Notes: generated by a model from the letters alone, not told the origin. Positions 37,226-48,132 are shown, numbered from the stretch's first letter. The stretch is 64,000 nt of DNA from Pseudomonas deceptionensis (GCF_900106095.1 NZ_FNUD01000002.1:3865501-3929500), one strand, 5' to 3'. Numbers and translations are program-made.

Positions 37226-40200
37226 TACCTGACGCCTCCCTTCAATGCGCTCTGTACAGATGGATTCTGAGTTACCCCATCCTTCAGGATAGTAACGAAT
37301 GTTCCATCAGGCTTGGTAACAACCACATCATTACCCTTAACTCTGAAAAAAACATCACCCCGTGCGCCATTTGCTCCTTGCCCAGCAAAAGTCCCAGGGA
37401 TTACTTTTTCAGGGTTACTCCCAACGTCATGAATTTTATCAAGTACCATTTTACGATCTGCTGGGCTAGCCGCGTTGCCGCCGAAATCTTCAACGTGCTT
37501 ACCGAGCTTTTTACCTAGCTGCTTCGAATCTACCTTAAATGCTGCACCAGCACCTAAGCCACTTGCAGGAATAGATGTAGCACCAGGTTTCGGAAGAAGA
37601 CCGGACACTTCCCCTTTTGCACCAACACCAGCAGCCTTCCCAGCCGCGACTTTAGCCAGAATCGCCTCAACAACCACCTTAGCGCCCTGACCTGCAGGCA
37701 TCAACAGCATAGCAGCATCGAGTTCGGGCGCGATTGTTGTGATCCCTTTCCCTGCCAAATCCGACAAACGCTGGGTCGCCGCTTTTATACTTGATTCAGA
37801 GCTCGATAGCTGACCAATCTCCTTCGAGTGTTCCCCGGTTTGCTCCTGACCGTACTGCCGCCACTGGTCATACACCACTCCTTGGCCGTGTAAAACCGAC
37901 GTATTGAACAGCGTAGAATCATTGAACTGCTTTTCGGTTGCTCTGAACGCGAAGACTTTCTCGCCATTCGCAATGATTTGGCTTCCATCACTCCAATTCA
38001 AAGGGATTTTCTGTGCCGCCAACTGGGCAACAATGCCTTTGGCAACACTCAAGTCATCGGTAAAATTTCGGGACTCGGGATCATTACCTTTTGATTGCAA
38101 TACCAACCCGTTCAAACGTGCTTCGTCGGCAGCATCCACGGCGCCACCAGCAGCAATCATCAACAAATCTAACCAAAGAGCACTAGACCTAGGCATTCCT
38201 AAGGTTTTGTATAGCTCTTCAGCCTTTTTCTCCAGAACTGGAACTTCTTGTTGCTTGTGCAACTGCCGATTAAAAGCCTCAACTCCAAATCCAGCCCCTC
38301 CAGCGACAACCGCACCGCCTGCACCATTAACAGATCCGGCCGCAGTTCCAACTCCAGTCGCAATCAATGAAGCGACTACATCCTGTTCCTTTTTTGACAA
38401 CCCACTGCCAGCCAGTGCTTGACCAATGGACGGCATCAAAGCCGCTGACGCCACAGCCCCCAACGCCCCGCTTTGCGCACTACCGCTCGACAAACCAATC
38501 GCCGCACCTGCCAAGGCATGCAGCAAAATGCGTGCTGCACCACCTTCACCCCAGGCAGCCTTGACCGCACTGTCAGTGGCCTTATCTCGTTGTTCCGTCG
38601 CGAAATCGCCGATTTTGTTGAATATTTCATTGGACGACGTGTTAGCAACAATCCCAACAGCGGTGCTCCCTGTTGCCCCGCCCAGGCCTGCAGCGATCAG
38701 GCCCGATGCGATATCAGCCATCAGCCGTTTATCGCCTCCGACCTGCCAGCTCTTGGCGTCTTCAAGTGCGATTACAGCCGCTTGTTTTTGCTCTGGGGTA
38801 GTCGCCTCATTGGCCAGCTTGGCGGCCGCGTCGGCCTTGGCTTTCGCCACGGTATTAATCACGCTGCTGGACAACTGCGCCGAGCTTTGAATGAGGTCAA
38901 TACGTTCTTGCATGGCCTTTTCGTCAGGCCGATCCAGATGCTGATTGGCGTTGGCTGTATCGCGGTTCAGCCCTGCCAGATCATTGGCGCCATCAGGGTT
39001 ACGTACGGTGATGGTGCCTTCGCTGATTGCGCTTCGAGTTTTACTCTTGTCGGAATCTTTGAGCAGCACCGGCATTGCGCCACCTACGCCCGAGCGGGCA
39101 TCAACCCCTTCTCCTTCCATGGCCCCTGAATAGCTCAAACTCCCGGCCTGACTTTTTATTTCGCTTTTGTTTTTGATGTCACCGACCAATAGCCGATCAG
39201 TGCTGAGGTGGTTTTTGTCTGCCGTTGCATCGCTGGCAATCACAGCGCCTTGAAGCGTGGTGTTTTTACCGACATTGATGTCGTAACCACCTTTACCCGC
39301 AGACAGACCCGTTTGATCGGCCACTGCCTGATAATCGCTGTTCATTTTGCTTCCAGCGATGTTGACGGAGCCCGATACCGGGGCGCCTACACAGAAGGGT
39401 GGCACACAGATGCTCGCGCCCATGCCGCCGCTGGTTTGCTTGTTGTTCTGGCTGGCTTGATCCTGACGTGAGGCCATGTTCAGGTTGCCAGCGATATCAG
39501 CCTTAATGGCATCCGCCCGAACCTGAGCGCCAGCCAGCGTCGTGTTCTGACCGCTTTTGAGCACCAGAAGCCCAGTGTCTACCGTACTGTTGACCTGGTT
39601 GACTTCATGGCCTTTGCCCATGCCCTTGGCCACTTGTGCGCCAAGGTCGAGGGTGAAGCCTGATTGCTCGCCCAGATTGAAGCTGACGCCAATACTGGTT
39701 TTGTCGTTCTTACTCTGGTTGTCCCACTTTTTTCTCTCCTGGGCGCTTTCCAGAATGATGTCATTCTGCGCCATTAACAAGGTGTCACCGGCCTTGATAC
39801 TGCTGCCAATTACGTGAATATCACCCTGGGTGTCTGGTGCATTGCCCGTAGCGACAATGGCCAGGCTGCCACCACTGTTGAGGGTTGATTGCTTGACGGT
39901 TTCGGTTCTGTAATCGCTGCTGCTTTTCTTGTTCGTTGAGGCCAACTCGGTGCCGATTTTAATCACCGAGCCGCCACTATTGGCGGGTTTACCTTCTGAC
40001 ACGCTAGCCGCACTGGTGTCCATGTTGTCGACTGCGCTGTAAGCCGAGAGCAGCGCTTGCGCTCCTTTGACTGCCTTGAGACGACTGTCGTCAGCCTCCT
40101 GCGAAGCCCTTATGTCGTTACGAATGCTGTTGACCGTATCGACCGCCATACCCCCTACTACCCGGCCAACGGCCAGGCTCTTGGAACTGTTTTTGGTGGT

Positions 40201-43200
40201 CTGATGCGCGGTTTCGTTACCGGCGGCGATGGTGACGTTGGAACCGCTCAGACTCATGTCCCTGGTGCTGACTACATCGCTGGCATACACAGTCAGCTCA
40301 CGCCCGGCGACTAACGTCAGGTTGCCATTGCTGGAACCAATGGTGCTGCCAGTCAGGGTCGTCTCCTGAGCTGTACCGTTATGCTTTTGACTGCTGATAG
40401 ACAGGTGCTGATTACCGGTAATGTCATCCAGCCCAAGGTTGTTTCCGGTCAGAACGCCTGTCAGGTCGCGTTTTTTCTCCTTGTGCATCTCGGTTCGGGA
40501 GAAAGTATTTACTGCTGCATCAACGGTCAGATCACGCCCGGCTTGAACAACCAGATCATCGGTACTGACCAGCGCCGAGCCTGTTACTTTGACGTCTATC
40601 CCGGCAGCCACGCTCACCGTGTCACCCGAAACCATGCTTCCCACAGATGTGGTGCTGGTTTCATTGACCTTGTCCTTAACCTTGCTTGAGTTCAGTCCAC
40701 CCCAACTGCTTTTGCTTTTACTGGTCTCGAGTCTCGCACTGCTGGAATCGCTGACGGCAAGGATCTGGATATCGTTGCCCGCTATCAATTTGGCAGCACC
40801 TTTCTCGGCATTAACCCCGCTGCCTTGCATCAGTAAATCGTCGCCAGCCATCAATGTGCTGTTCCCAACCGAAGTAACCAGGCTGCCTACGTTGGTCTGG
40901 GTATCGGTTTCGTTAAGGCGATAGGATTTTCCGGATGAGCTTTTTTTGGTCTTGCTGTAGAAGCTGTAGTCCTGCTCTTCTGCAGATTTGAGTTCAAGAT
41001 TCCCACCCGCAACCAGATAAGCCTCACCACCGGCCTCCACCCGGCTGGCAATCAGCGCCAAGTCCTGCCCGGCGCTCAACGTCACATCGCCTCCGGCCTT
41101 GACCGTGGTCGATACCTGGCTGACATGGTCGTCCCGGGTTTTGACTTTTTTGGTATTGAGTGAGCTGTGTTGCTCGTTCGCCGCCGAGGCCAGGGTCAGG
41201 TCACCGGTGGCGGCCATGGCGATGTCACGAGCGGCATGAATCTGGCTGGCGATGGCACTGATGTCGCGCGCAGCAACGATCTGGAAGTCTCGGCCCGCCT
41301 CGATGACCGAGCCGTATTGGGTGGTGCTGTCGCCACGGAACAATGTGCCGGCGATCTGGCTGTTGCGCTGTTCTGAGGCAACAAGGTTGACGTCACGACC
41401 CGCCTTGATGGTGGTGTCTGCGCCACTTTTGATCAGGCTACCGATACTGTTGACATCGCGCCCGGCTTGCAGGGACAGGCTGTTCGCCGCTTCGATGCGG
41501 GCGGCGTTGTCCACGAAGTCAGTACGTTCCGTGCGATAGCCATTACTGCTGTTATGGCTGGTGACGGTGCGTTCATTGAGCACATCACCGCCGCTGGCCG
41601 TCAGGCTGATGTCGCGCCCGGCAATGATGCCGCCTGCCTTGTTGGACAGGTTGTTGCCCGTCAGCAAGTCGAGGCGGTTGCCGGCATCAATCAGGCCGCT
41701 GTTTACGAGGTTGTTGCCCGCGCTGGCCAAGAGATTTTCGGTGGCGCGCAGGGTGCCAACGTTGTTGAGGTCTTTACCTGCGATCAGGTTGACGTCGTTA
41801 CCGGCAATCAATGCGCCGTTGGGAGCGAGCCGATTGTTGGCCTGGGCCAGGTACAACACCGGAACCAGGACTTGCTGGTCATTGATCGTGGCGTTTTCGA
41901 GCCAGACAATGTCATGGGTCAGGGCAGCGACCTGTTCGCTTGTGAGGGTGATACCCACGGACAGGTTGAGCGCCTGTTTGCTGGCGATGGCGTTGTCCAT
42001 CAGGTATTTGAACGTCGACGCGTCGCTGGTCTGGCCATCGATAAAGCGTTGGCCAGTACGGGCGATAACGGCTTGCTGGATCAGGCGTTGTTCATAGAAA
42101 CCATCACCCAGACGTTTCTGGCTCTGGTCCGGGTCGTAGCCCAGTTTCGACAGCAAGTAATCCGACCCCATGAATTGCTTGAGATTGGTCAGTGCCGGAT
42201 TGGTTTCGATCAGGTACTTGTGCGGACGGGAAGCCGTGTTTGCGTCAGGCAAGCCTTGTACGCGGTTGATGGTCTGGCCGTCGACTATGGTTGCTGAGCC
42301 TGCTATGGCCCCGAGGTCGACCGGGGGGGTGGGCGAGCGATCCACCGTGGTGACGCTGGAGCCGCCAAGGCTCCAGCTCTGCGGACCGTCGGTTGCAGGA
42401 GTGCTGCTGTCTTGTGCACTCAGACGGAACAGCCCGTTCTGGCCCTCAGGCAAGTTAAAACCGGGTAGCCCCACCGGATTGACTTGTTGTTGTGCCATAT
42501 CAGGTGGCAACTGGGAGTTGATGTGAATCGGCGTTGAGTAGCCACTCCCTACGCCCGTTTCGGTTGGCGTGTGGCCGGCAGCAACGTAGGCGTAAAAAGG
42601 CCGAACAACGCTGTTGTTGATGTTCTGCCCGGCATTGAGGTTGACGCTGCCACCGGCCTGGATGATGGCGTCGTAGGACTGACCCTCGATGTTCCGGGTA
42701 CTGGTGGTGTGCGAGAGTTTGCCGCCGCCCAACAGGCCAAGAAAGTAGCTCAGGTCTGCTTCAACAGTGGCCGAAGGCGTCGGGCTGTTCTTGGCATTGA
42801 AGTGGGCTGCCGCCGGAACTGCTGCAAAAATCTGTGTGACATAGTTCCAGTAAGTGCGGGTGGTCTTGATCTCCTGCCCTTGCACCCCCTGGTTGTTGAT
42901 GGTGTCCGCGTTGGCGGTCAGGTTGCCTGTGGCAGCGATAGTACTGCTCTGGTTATTGAGTGTATGGGCGTTAATCTCTAGATCAGCGCCACTGCTCAGC
43001 ATTGACGCAAGCGTGCTGCGGGTAATTTTCAGGCTGTCGATTTCATCAATTCGCCACAAGCCATTACGACGGCCGCCACTGCGGAAGTCACAGCCCGCGA
43101 TGGGGATAGCATTGCAATCAAGCTCGGTAACGGTCACCGAGCTTTTTTCATGGGCCGAGTACTCAAGCACATCCCTGACGTTGTTGACGGTCATGGCGCT

Positions 43201-46200
43201 GATGGTGAGGTTCTTCGCGCTCTCGATATTGCCCGAGCGGTTATCCAGTAAATCGGCTTTGGTCTGGCCCGCGTCTCTGGCGATCAGTACATCACCCAGG
43301 GCATAGACCTGTGCATAGGCATTGGTGACGCTGGAAGCCAGCAACTGCATGTCGCCGCCGCTGAAAATCAGGCCATCTCGGTTGAGTAGTGTGTCGGTAT
43401 TGACTGTCAGCCTGTTCCCCGCGCCCAAAGTGCCGGTATTGATCAAATCACTGGCAATCAGGTTCAGATCCGTCGCAGAGGTCAGGCGCCCGGCGCTGTT
43501 CAACTGCCCCGCCAAAGTGACCCGGGTATCACCACCACCGGCCAGAGTGGCGGCTTCGCTGAGGTTCAGGTGCGCAGCACCTAGGTCAAGTGTCCCAAGG
43601 CTGCTGATCCGGCCACTGGCCGAGTATGTACCATCGAGGTTCAGTCGCAGTTTGGCGTCACTGGCGAGCAAACCGTCGTTGGACCAATTTGCGCCAGTGC
43701 CGTCAAAGTGGTCGGAAGCGAGCAACTGGCCGCTGGCGGTTTGATTGAGACTATTGACGTTGACTGTCAGCCGCGCAGCCTGAATGACGCTGCTGTTGGT
43801 CCAGACATCCCGGTTGAGGGTCAAGCCGCCTCGGCTCACCAAACTGCCACCCACGTTGTCGAGGAGCGAGGGATCAATGGCGAAGGTGCCGCTGCCTGAA
43901 TGCAGTACATTGCCGCCAGCGTTCTGGAAACTGCCCGCGAGCAACGTCAAGTCAGTGTTGGCACTCTCAAGGGTGCCGTTGCGGTTATCAAGCAACCCGC
44001 CGATCTGAAACAGGGTACTGCCGCTGGTTTCCAGCGTACGCACTTGCCCTGCCCGGTTATCCAAACTGGCGGCTCTGACATTGAGGGTGCTGGCACTTTC
44101 AATGATGCCTTTATGGTTGTTCAGGTCGCCGCTCAGATCGAAGCTGACTTGCTGTGCAGCCAAACGTCCGCCCACCTCGCCGCCGTTATCAAAGAAGTTG
44201 CCGGTAACGCTCAACGAGCTTTTGGCAAAGAGGCTACCGTCGCGATTATCGAAAGCGCCGGAGGCAATGAAGGTATCCCCCGTTAGCGCGGCGATACGCC
44301 CGCCAACGTTATCGACACTGCTCGCGATCAGATTCAGACGCTGGCCTTGGACAACACCAGCCAAACCGTTGCGCAGTACGCCGACTACGCGAACATCGAG
44401 GTCAGCCTTGAGGCTAGCCAGTTCGCCACTCCGGTTGTCCAGGTTGGCTGCTTTGAGGTGCAGATCACCGTTTTGGGCGATCAGTTTGCCGTTCTGGTTA
44501 TCAAGATCATCGGCAATGTCCAGATCCAGGCGAGTCTTGCTTTGCACCTTGCCCTGAGCGTTGTCCAGGCGGTTCGCGGTGAGTTCCAGGTCGGCGTCCT
44601 GGCTGTAAATCAGGCCATCATCGCTGTTTTGCACCAGGCCACTGACGCTAATGTCTAACTTGCCATCTGCCGCGACTGTGCCGCGATTGCGGTTGTCCAG
44701 CCCAGCAGTCAACAGGGTCAGCAAGCTCCTGCTGACCAGTTCACCGCCCTGGTTGTCGATCTGCGCCGCCCTCTGGATCAGCAGCGGGCCGCCACTGGAC
44801 AGTTTGCCGAGGGTGTTGGTCAAGGTGCCAGGCAGGTCGAGGGTTGTGGCGGTGGCTCCCTTGATGCTGCCAGCGCTGTTGTCGAGGTCATGCGCGCTCA
44901 GGTCTAGAGCCGCGCCACTGTCGATCACACCTCCCTGAGCATTGTTCAGCAAACCACTGACGTGAAGGGTTTGGGCGCCCGCACTGGTTAAATTGCCCTT
45001 ATCGCTGTTGTCCAGATCGGCCGCTGTAATGGTCAGTTTTTTTTGACTGACCAAAGCACCTGTACCGCTGTTAAGGAGGCTGGAGCTGAGGTGTACGTCA
45101 AGGTTGCCGTAAAGGCTGGACAGCTTGCCGCTGTTTCGGTTGTCGAGCGTTGTACCGGTGACACTCAAGCCCTGCCAGCCGGAGATCAGCCCGCCCTGAT
45201 TGAGCAGGCTGTCGCCATTGATGGCCAACAGGTTGTTGCTGATCAGCTTGCCGGTACTGTTATCGAGGTTGCGGCCACTCAGGCCAAGGCTTTGCGTCGT
45301 GGAAATTTCGCCGCCACCGTTGTTCAGGTCACGCAGATGCTTGAGGATCAAGGGACCTTTGGTGGTGATCAGGCCGCCAGCGTTGTTCAGGTCGCCCGTT
45401 GCGGCACCGAAGTCCAGTGTGATGGCCTTGCCCAGCAACGAACCCTTTTGGTTGTTCAACTCGCCACTGTTGGCCGTCAGGGTGTTGCCCGCTTCGATAA
45501 CACCCTGCTGCCGGTTGCTCAGCAGGCCCTGAACATCCAGCTTCAGATCGCCAAGGCTGGCCAGGGAGCCGGAGCTGTTGTCGAGGTTTGCCGCTCGCCC
45601 ATCCACCGTCGCAGCGGCGATCAGGCCTTTGATGTTGGTCAGCGCCTGAGTAATACGCAGAGTCAGCGCGTCATCACTCAGGAGCTGACCACTGCTGTTA
45701 TCGAGGTTGTCCGCCATCAAGGCAAAGCCTTGGCGACTGGAGATTTCGCCACCCCGGTTATTGACGTCCTTGAGATTTTTCAGCACCAGCAGTGGCCCGT
45801 TGATCAGGCCGCCCTCGTTGTTGAGCTGACCGTTATTGAGGTCCAGGGTGAGTGCGGTATTACTGGTCAGTTGCCCGCCCTGCTGGCTCAGTCCCTTAAT
45901 GCTGGCGGTCAGGGCTTTGGCGCTAACGATGCTGGCGTCACGGTTGTTCAATTCACCCGCCGTGATAGCAAGGGTATCGGCCGTATTGATGCTGCCGCCC
46001 TGGTTATTCAGCAGACCGGTAGTGATCTGTAGAGCCTGCCGGGCACTCAGGGTGCCCTTCTCGCTGTTATCGAGACTGGCGCTGCGCACGTCCAGACCGG
46101 CGTTGGTTACCAGGCTTCCTCCCCGGTTTTCCAGGGCACCTATGGTGGTGATACTGAGTGGGCCGCCAGTGGACAGGCTGCCCAGACGGTTAACCAGAGT

Positions 46201-48102
46201 CGCTGCCGAAATGCTTAACAAACCTTCAGTGCTGATCAGACCCTGGCTATTTTCTATACCTGCGCTGAAGGCAAGCCTGCTGTCTTTTTGGCTGGAGAGC
46301 TTGCCACCTCTATTGTCCAGACGATCACCGGTCAACGTCACGCCGGCCAGGCTCGTGACTTCGCCACCGCGGTTATCGATATCTGCCACATCAAGCCGCA
46401 CCCCTTGGGTGCCGCCGACCAGACCGCTCTGGCGGTTATCCAGGGTGTTGCTGGCCAAGTGGACAACACCTTGGCCGATCAGTTGACCATTCTGGTTGTT
46501 GAGTCCCTGCACCTGAACCTTGAGGTTCTGTTTGCTGGAAATCTGGCCGCTGCTGTTGTCGAGGCTGGCGGCGGTGACATGTGCATTCCCGTCAGCCACC
46601 ACCACACCACTCTGGTTTTGCACTGTGCCGTCAACGCTCAAACTCAGCGCACCAAAGGTATTGAGCATGCCATTGCGGTTATCCAGACTGCCGATCCGGG
46701 CGTCAATGCTGCTGGCTGAAACCAGGCCCTTGCTGTTAAGCAACCGATCGGCTTTGAGGTCGAGACTGCCGTTACTCAAAACCCGCCCTTTGTTCTGGTT
46801 ATCCAGAGAGCCTGCGTGGATGCGGGCGAGTTGCCCGGCATTCAAGGTGCCGCCTTGGTTGTTCAGGGTTTTGGCATTGGTTGTCAGGGTACGGCTGGCG
46901 ATGATGCTCGCGTTCGTGTTGGTCAGATTCTGCGCGGTGATGTGCACATCACCATCTGTATTGCGCGAACTGTCAGCGTTGACCCCGGCTTCGATGATGC
47001 CGTCGTTAGTCAGCTGGCCGCCGCTGCTCAGCGTAATGCTGTCCCGAGCGGCTAGGCTTTTTTGATTGTTCAATCCCGCAGTGGCTTGCACATCAAGGTG
47101 GGTTCCGGCGTAAACCATGCCTTGGGCATCGAGGCTCCCCGCTTTGATATTGACAGCACCACTGGCCGAAGCCTGAGCCATACTCAAATGCCCATTGGCA
47201 TCAAGCTGAATATCGCCACCACTGGCCGCCAACGTACCGGCCAGCCTCACCCCGACACCGGCCTCGGTGCCCACCAGCTTGATTGCGCCCGCGTACATCC
47301 CGCCCAGGGCGCTGGAGTCAATTGCCAACTGCGGCCTGGCGCTGCCGTCATCAGCGCGCGAAATGGTTTTCAGGGTCTGAGCGTTGACATCATTACGACC
47401 GGCAATCACCGTCAAACTGCGCGCATTGATCTGAGCATTGATCTTCGCAGAGCGGGTAATGATGTCGAAGCGGTCGACGTTACTGGCGTTCAAGCCCTGC
47501 CCGTCGATGGTCACTGCGCCCCCATCGACCTGATAATGATCAAGACGACCATTATCAAAGACCGGTTTGCCCGTGCTGAGCGTGACGCTGGGAGTATTGA
47601 TAAAACCACAACCATTACAGGTAATGCCGTACGGGTTGGCCACGATCACCTTGGCCGATTGCCCCGCAACTTCGGTGTAACCGCGCAACTGGCTGGGGCT
47701 GCCGCCGTTCACCTCGTTGAGGATTATGTTGGCAGCGTTGCCATGCAGGTTAGGGTTGCCGAGGATGATTCCGCCCAACTGGGTCGATTGCGTGCGGTCG
47801 ATACCGTTGTTGAGGATCAGGCCATTGGCACCGACGTTGTAGTCACTGAACTGGTTGTGCGACAAGCCGCTGCCATTGGGTGCAGCAATATTGACGATGG
47901 GCACGCCATTGCCCGCTGCTTCCAGGCTTGTGCCTGGCCCGCTGACGACGATACCTTCGGCCTGCACCAGCAGTGGCTGCCAGAAAATTGCGTTGGCCAA
48001 AATAAAGGCCAGTCCACGTTTTGGCATTCCCAAGAATGACTCACGGAGTTGCATGGCCGCCGAAGGCTGGCGGGCCAAAAAGGCTAATAGACGGTCATCC
48101 AT
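37225..48102 (-). CDS. cdiA: CdiA contact-dependent inhibition effector (3625 aa)
   Basis: Giant two-partner-secretion exoprotein. From the ATG at 48102: an extended signal region (to about VQAEG), the TPS transport domain (GTSLEAAGNGVPIVNIAAPN, NANPYGITCNGCGF-like), about 1,300 residues of haemagglutinin repeats built on LDNRGG/LSS..LxLxAxxLDN units, FHA-2-type repeats (VTLSAGQDLALIASRVEAGG), and a hydrophobic pretoxin region rich in Gly and Ala. No VENN motif is present; the variable toxin begins at GAKGE (37623) and runs 132 residues: KQLGKKLGKHVEDFGG, GDVFFRVKGNDVVVTKPDG. That toxin looks like a BECR-type RNase (tentative). Intact frame. Follows cdiB by 30 bases and overlaps cdiI. Confidence 0.95.
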   Translation of the reverse strand: MDDRLLAFLARQPSAAMQLRESFLGMPKRGLAFILANAIFWQPLLVQAEGIVVSGPGTSLEAAGNGVPIVNIAAPNGSGLSHNQFSDYNVGANGLILNNGIDRTQSTQLGGIILGNPNLHGNAANIILNEVNGGSPSQLRGYTEVAGQSAKVIVANPYGITCNGCGFINTPSVTLSTGKPVFDNGRLDHYQVDGGAVTIDGQGLNASNVDRFDIITRSAKINAQINARSLTVIAGRNDVNAQTLKTISRADDGSARPQLAIDSSALGGMYAGAIKLVGTEAGVGVRLAGTLAASGGDIQLDANGHLSMAQASASGAVNIKAGSLDAQGMVYAGTHLDVQATAGLNNQKSLAARDSITLSSGGQLTNDGIIEAGVNADSSRNTDGDVHITAQNLTNTNASIIASRTLTTNAKTLNNQGGTLNAGQLARIHAGSLDNQNKGRVLSNGSLDLKADRLLNSKGLVSASSIDARIGSLDNRNGMLNTFGALSLSVDGTVQNQSGVVVADGNAHVTAASLDNSSGQISSKQNLKVQVQGLNNQNGQLIGQGVVHLASNTLDNRQSGLVGGTQGVRLDVADIDNRGGEVTSLAGVTLTGDRLDNRGGKLSSQKDSRLAFSAGIENSQGLISTEGLLSISAATLVNRLGSLSTGGPLSITTIGALENRGGSLVTNAGLDVRSASLDNSEKGTLSARQALQITTGLLNNQGGSINTADTLAITAGELNNRDASIVSAKALTASIKGLSQQGGQLTSNTALTLDLNNGQLNNEGGLINGPLLVLKNLKDVNNRGGEISSRQGFALMADNLDNSSGQLLSDDALTLRITQALTNIKGLIAAATVDGRAANLDNSSGSLASLGDLKLDVQGLLSNRQQGVIEAGNTLTANSGELNNQKGSLLGKAITLDFGAATGDLNNAGGLITTKGPLILKHLRDLNNGGGEISTTQSLGLSGRNLDNSTGKLISNNLLAINGDSLLNQGGLISGWQGLSVTGTTLDNRNSGKLSSLYGNLDVHLSSSLLNSGTGALVSQKKLTITAADLDNSDKGNLTSAGAQTLHVSGLLNNAQGGVIDSGAALDLSAHDLDNSAGSIKGATATTLDLPGTLTNTLGKLSSGGPLLIQRAAQIDNQGGELVSRSLLTLLTAGLDNRNRGTVAADGKLDISVSGLVQNSDDGLIYSQDADLELTANRLDNAQGKVQSKTRLDLDIADDLDNQNGKLIAQNGDLHLKAANLDNRSGELASLKADLDVRVVGVLRNGLAGVVQGQRLNLIASSVDNVGGRIAALTGDTFIASGAFDNRDGSLFAKSSLSVTGNFFDNGGEVGGRLAAQQVSFDLSGDLNNHKGIIESASTLNVRAASLDNRAGQVRTLETSGSTLFQIGGLLDNRNGTLESANTDLTLLAGSFQNAGGNVLHSGSGTFAIDPSLLDNVGGSLVSRGGLTLNRDVWTNSSVIQAARLTVNVNSLNQTASGQLLASDHFDGTGANWSNDGLLASDAKLRLNLDGTYSASGRISSLGTLDLGAAHLNLSEAATLAGGGDTRVTLAGQLNSAGRLTSATDLNLIASDLINTGTLGAGNRLTVNTDTLLNRDGLIFSGGDMQLLASSVTNAYAQVYALGDVLIARDAGQTKADLLDNRSGNIESAKNLTISAMTVNNVRDVLEYSAHEKSSVTVTELDCNAIPIAGCDFRSGGRRNGLWRIDEIDSLKITRSTLASMLSSGADLEINAHTLNNQSSTIAATGNLTANADTINNQGVQGQEIKTTRTYWNYVTQIFAAVPAAAHFNAKNSPTPSATVEADLSYFLGLLGGGKLSHTTSTRNIEGQSYDAIIQAGGSVNLNAGQNINNSVVRPFYAYVAAGHTPTETGVGSGYSTPIHINSQLPPDMAQQQVNPVGLPGFNLPEGQNGLFRLSAQDSSTPATDGPQSWSLGGSSVTTVDRSPTPPVDLGAIAGSATIVDGQTINRVQGLPDANTASRPHKYLIETNPALTNLKQFMGSDYLLSKLGYDPDQSQKRLGDGFYEQRLIQQAVIARTGQRFIDGQTSDASTFKYLMDNAIASKQALNLSVGITLTSEQVAALTHDIVWLENATINDQQVLVPVLYLAQANNRLAPNGALIAGNDVNLIAGKDLNNVGTLRATENLLASAGNNLVNSGLIDAGNRLDLLTGNNLSNKAGGIIAGRDISLTASGGDVLNERTVTSHNSSNGYRTERTDFVDNAARIEAANSLSLQAGRDVNSIGSLIKSGADTTIKAGRDVNLVASEQRNSQIAGTLFRGDSTTQYGSVIEAGRDFQIVAARDISAIASQIHAARDIAMAATGDLTLASAANEQHSSLNTKKVKTRDDHVSQVSTTVKAGGDVTLSAGQDLALIASRVEAGGEAYLVAGGNLELKSAEEQDYSFYSKTKKSSSGKSYRLNETDTQTNVGSLVTSVGNSTLMAGDDLLMQGSGVNAEKGAAKLIAGNDIQILAVSDSSSARLETSKSKSSWGGLNSSKVKDKVNETSTTSVGSMVSGDTVSVAAGIDVKVTGSALVSTDDLVVQAGRDLTVDAAVNTFSRTEMHKEKKRDLTGVLTGNNLGLDDITGNQHLSISSQKHNGTAQETTLTGSTIGSSNGNLTLVAGRELTVYASDVVSTRDMSLSGSNVTIAAGNETAHQTTKNSSKSLAVGRVVGGMAVDTVNSIRNDIRASQEADDSRLKAVKGAQALLSAYSAVDNMDTSAASVSEGKPANSGGSVIKIGTELASTNKKSSSDYRTETVKQSTLNSGGSLAIVATGNAPDTQGDIHVIGSSIKAGDTLLMAQNDIILESAQERKKWDNQSKNDKTSIGVSFNLGEQSGFTLDLGAQVAKGMGKGHEVNQVNSTVDTGLLVLKSGQNTTLAGAQVRADAIKADIAGNLNMASRQDQASQNNKQTSGGMGASICVPPFCVGAPVSGSVNIAGSKMNSDYQAVADQTGLSAGKGGYDINVGKNTTLQGAVIASDATADKNHLSTDRLLVGDIKNKSEIKSQAGSLSYSGAMEGEGVDARSGVGGAMPVLLKDSDKSKTRSAISEGTITVRNPDGANDLAGLNRDTANANQHLDRPDEKAMQERIDLIQSSAQLSSSVINTVAKAKADAAAKLANEATTPEQKQAAVIALEDAKSWQVGGDKRLMADIASGLIAAGLGGATGSTAVGIVANTSSNEIFNKIGDFATEQRDKATDSAVKAAWGEGGAARILLHALAGAAIGLSSGSAQSGALGAVASAALMPSIGQALAGSGLSKKEQDVVASLIATGVGTAAGSVNGAGGAVVAGGAGFGVEAFNRQLHKQQEVPVLEKKAEELYKTLGMPRSSALWLDLLMIAAGGAVDAADEARLNGLVLQSKGNDPESRNFTDDLSVAKGIVAQLAAQKIPLNWSDGSQIIANGEKVFAFRATEKQFNDSTLFNTSVLHGQGVVYDQWRQYGQEQTGEHSKEIGQLSSSESSIKAATQRLSDLAGKGITTIAPELDAAMLLMPAGQGAKVVVEAILAKVAAGKAAGVGAKGEVSGLLPKPGATSIPASGLGAGAAFKVDSKQLGKKLGKHVEDFGGNAASPADRKMVLDKIHDVGSNPEKVIPGTFAGQGANGARGDVFFRVKGNDVVVTKPDGTFVTILKDGVTQNPSVQSALKGGVR
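37614..37623 (-). repeat. GAK junction repeat, master copy in cdiA
   Basis: GGTGCAAAAG on the minus strand encodes Gly-Ala-Lys at the boundary of the conserved CdiA body and its toxin. The same core (GGKGCAAAAG, most followed by SYG or GGN) recurs at the head of each orphan cassette, with the GGT/GGG codon at 36753, 36104, 35456, 34878, 34191, 33559, 32635, 31926 and 31330, and degenerately at 30495. Ten clean copies and one decayed copy, all in one orientation. Confidence 0.9.
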
Positions 48103-48132
48103 GTCAGTTTCTCGATGCAACAAGGCGTTGAA

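Noticed and set aside
42900..47000. Regularly spaced similar units that might suggest a CRISPR array or tandem satellite
   Set aside because: They are haemagglutinin-repeat codons of cdiA (LDN..G units) with diverged sequence and no identical direct repeats or spacers.
47062..48039. 325-codon plus-strand open frame
   Set aside because: Antisense to the TPS domain of cdiA.
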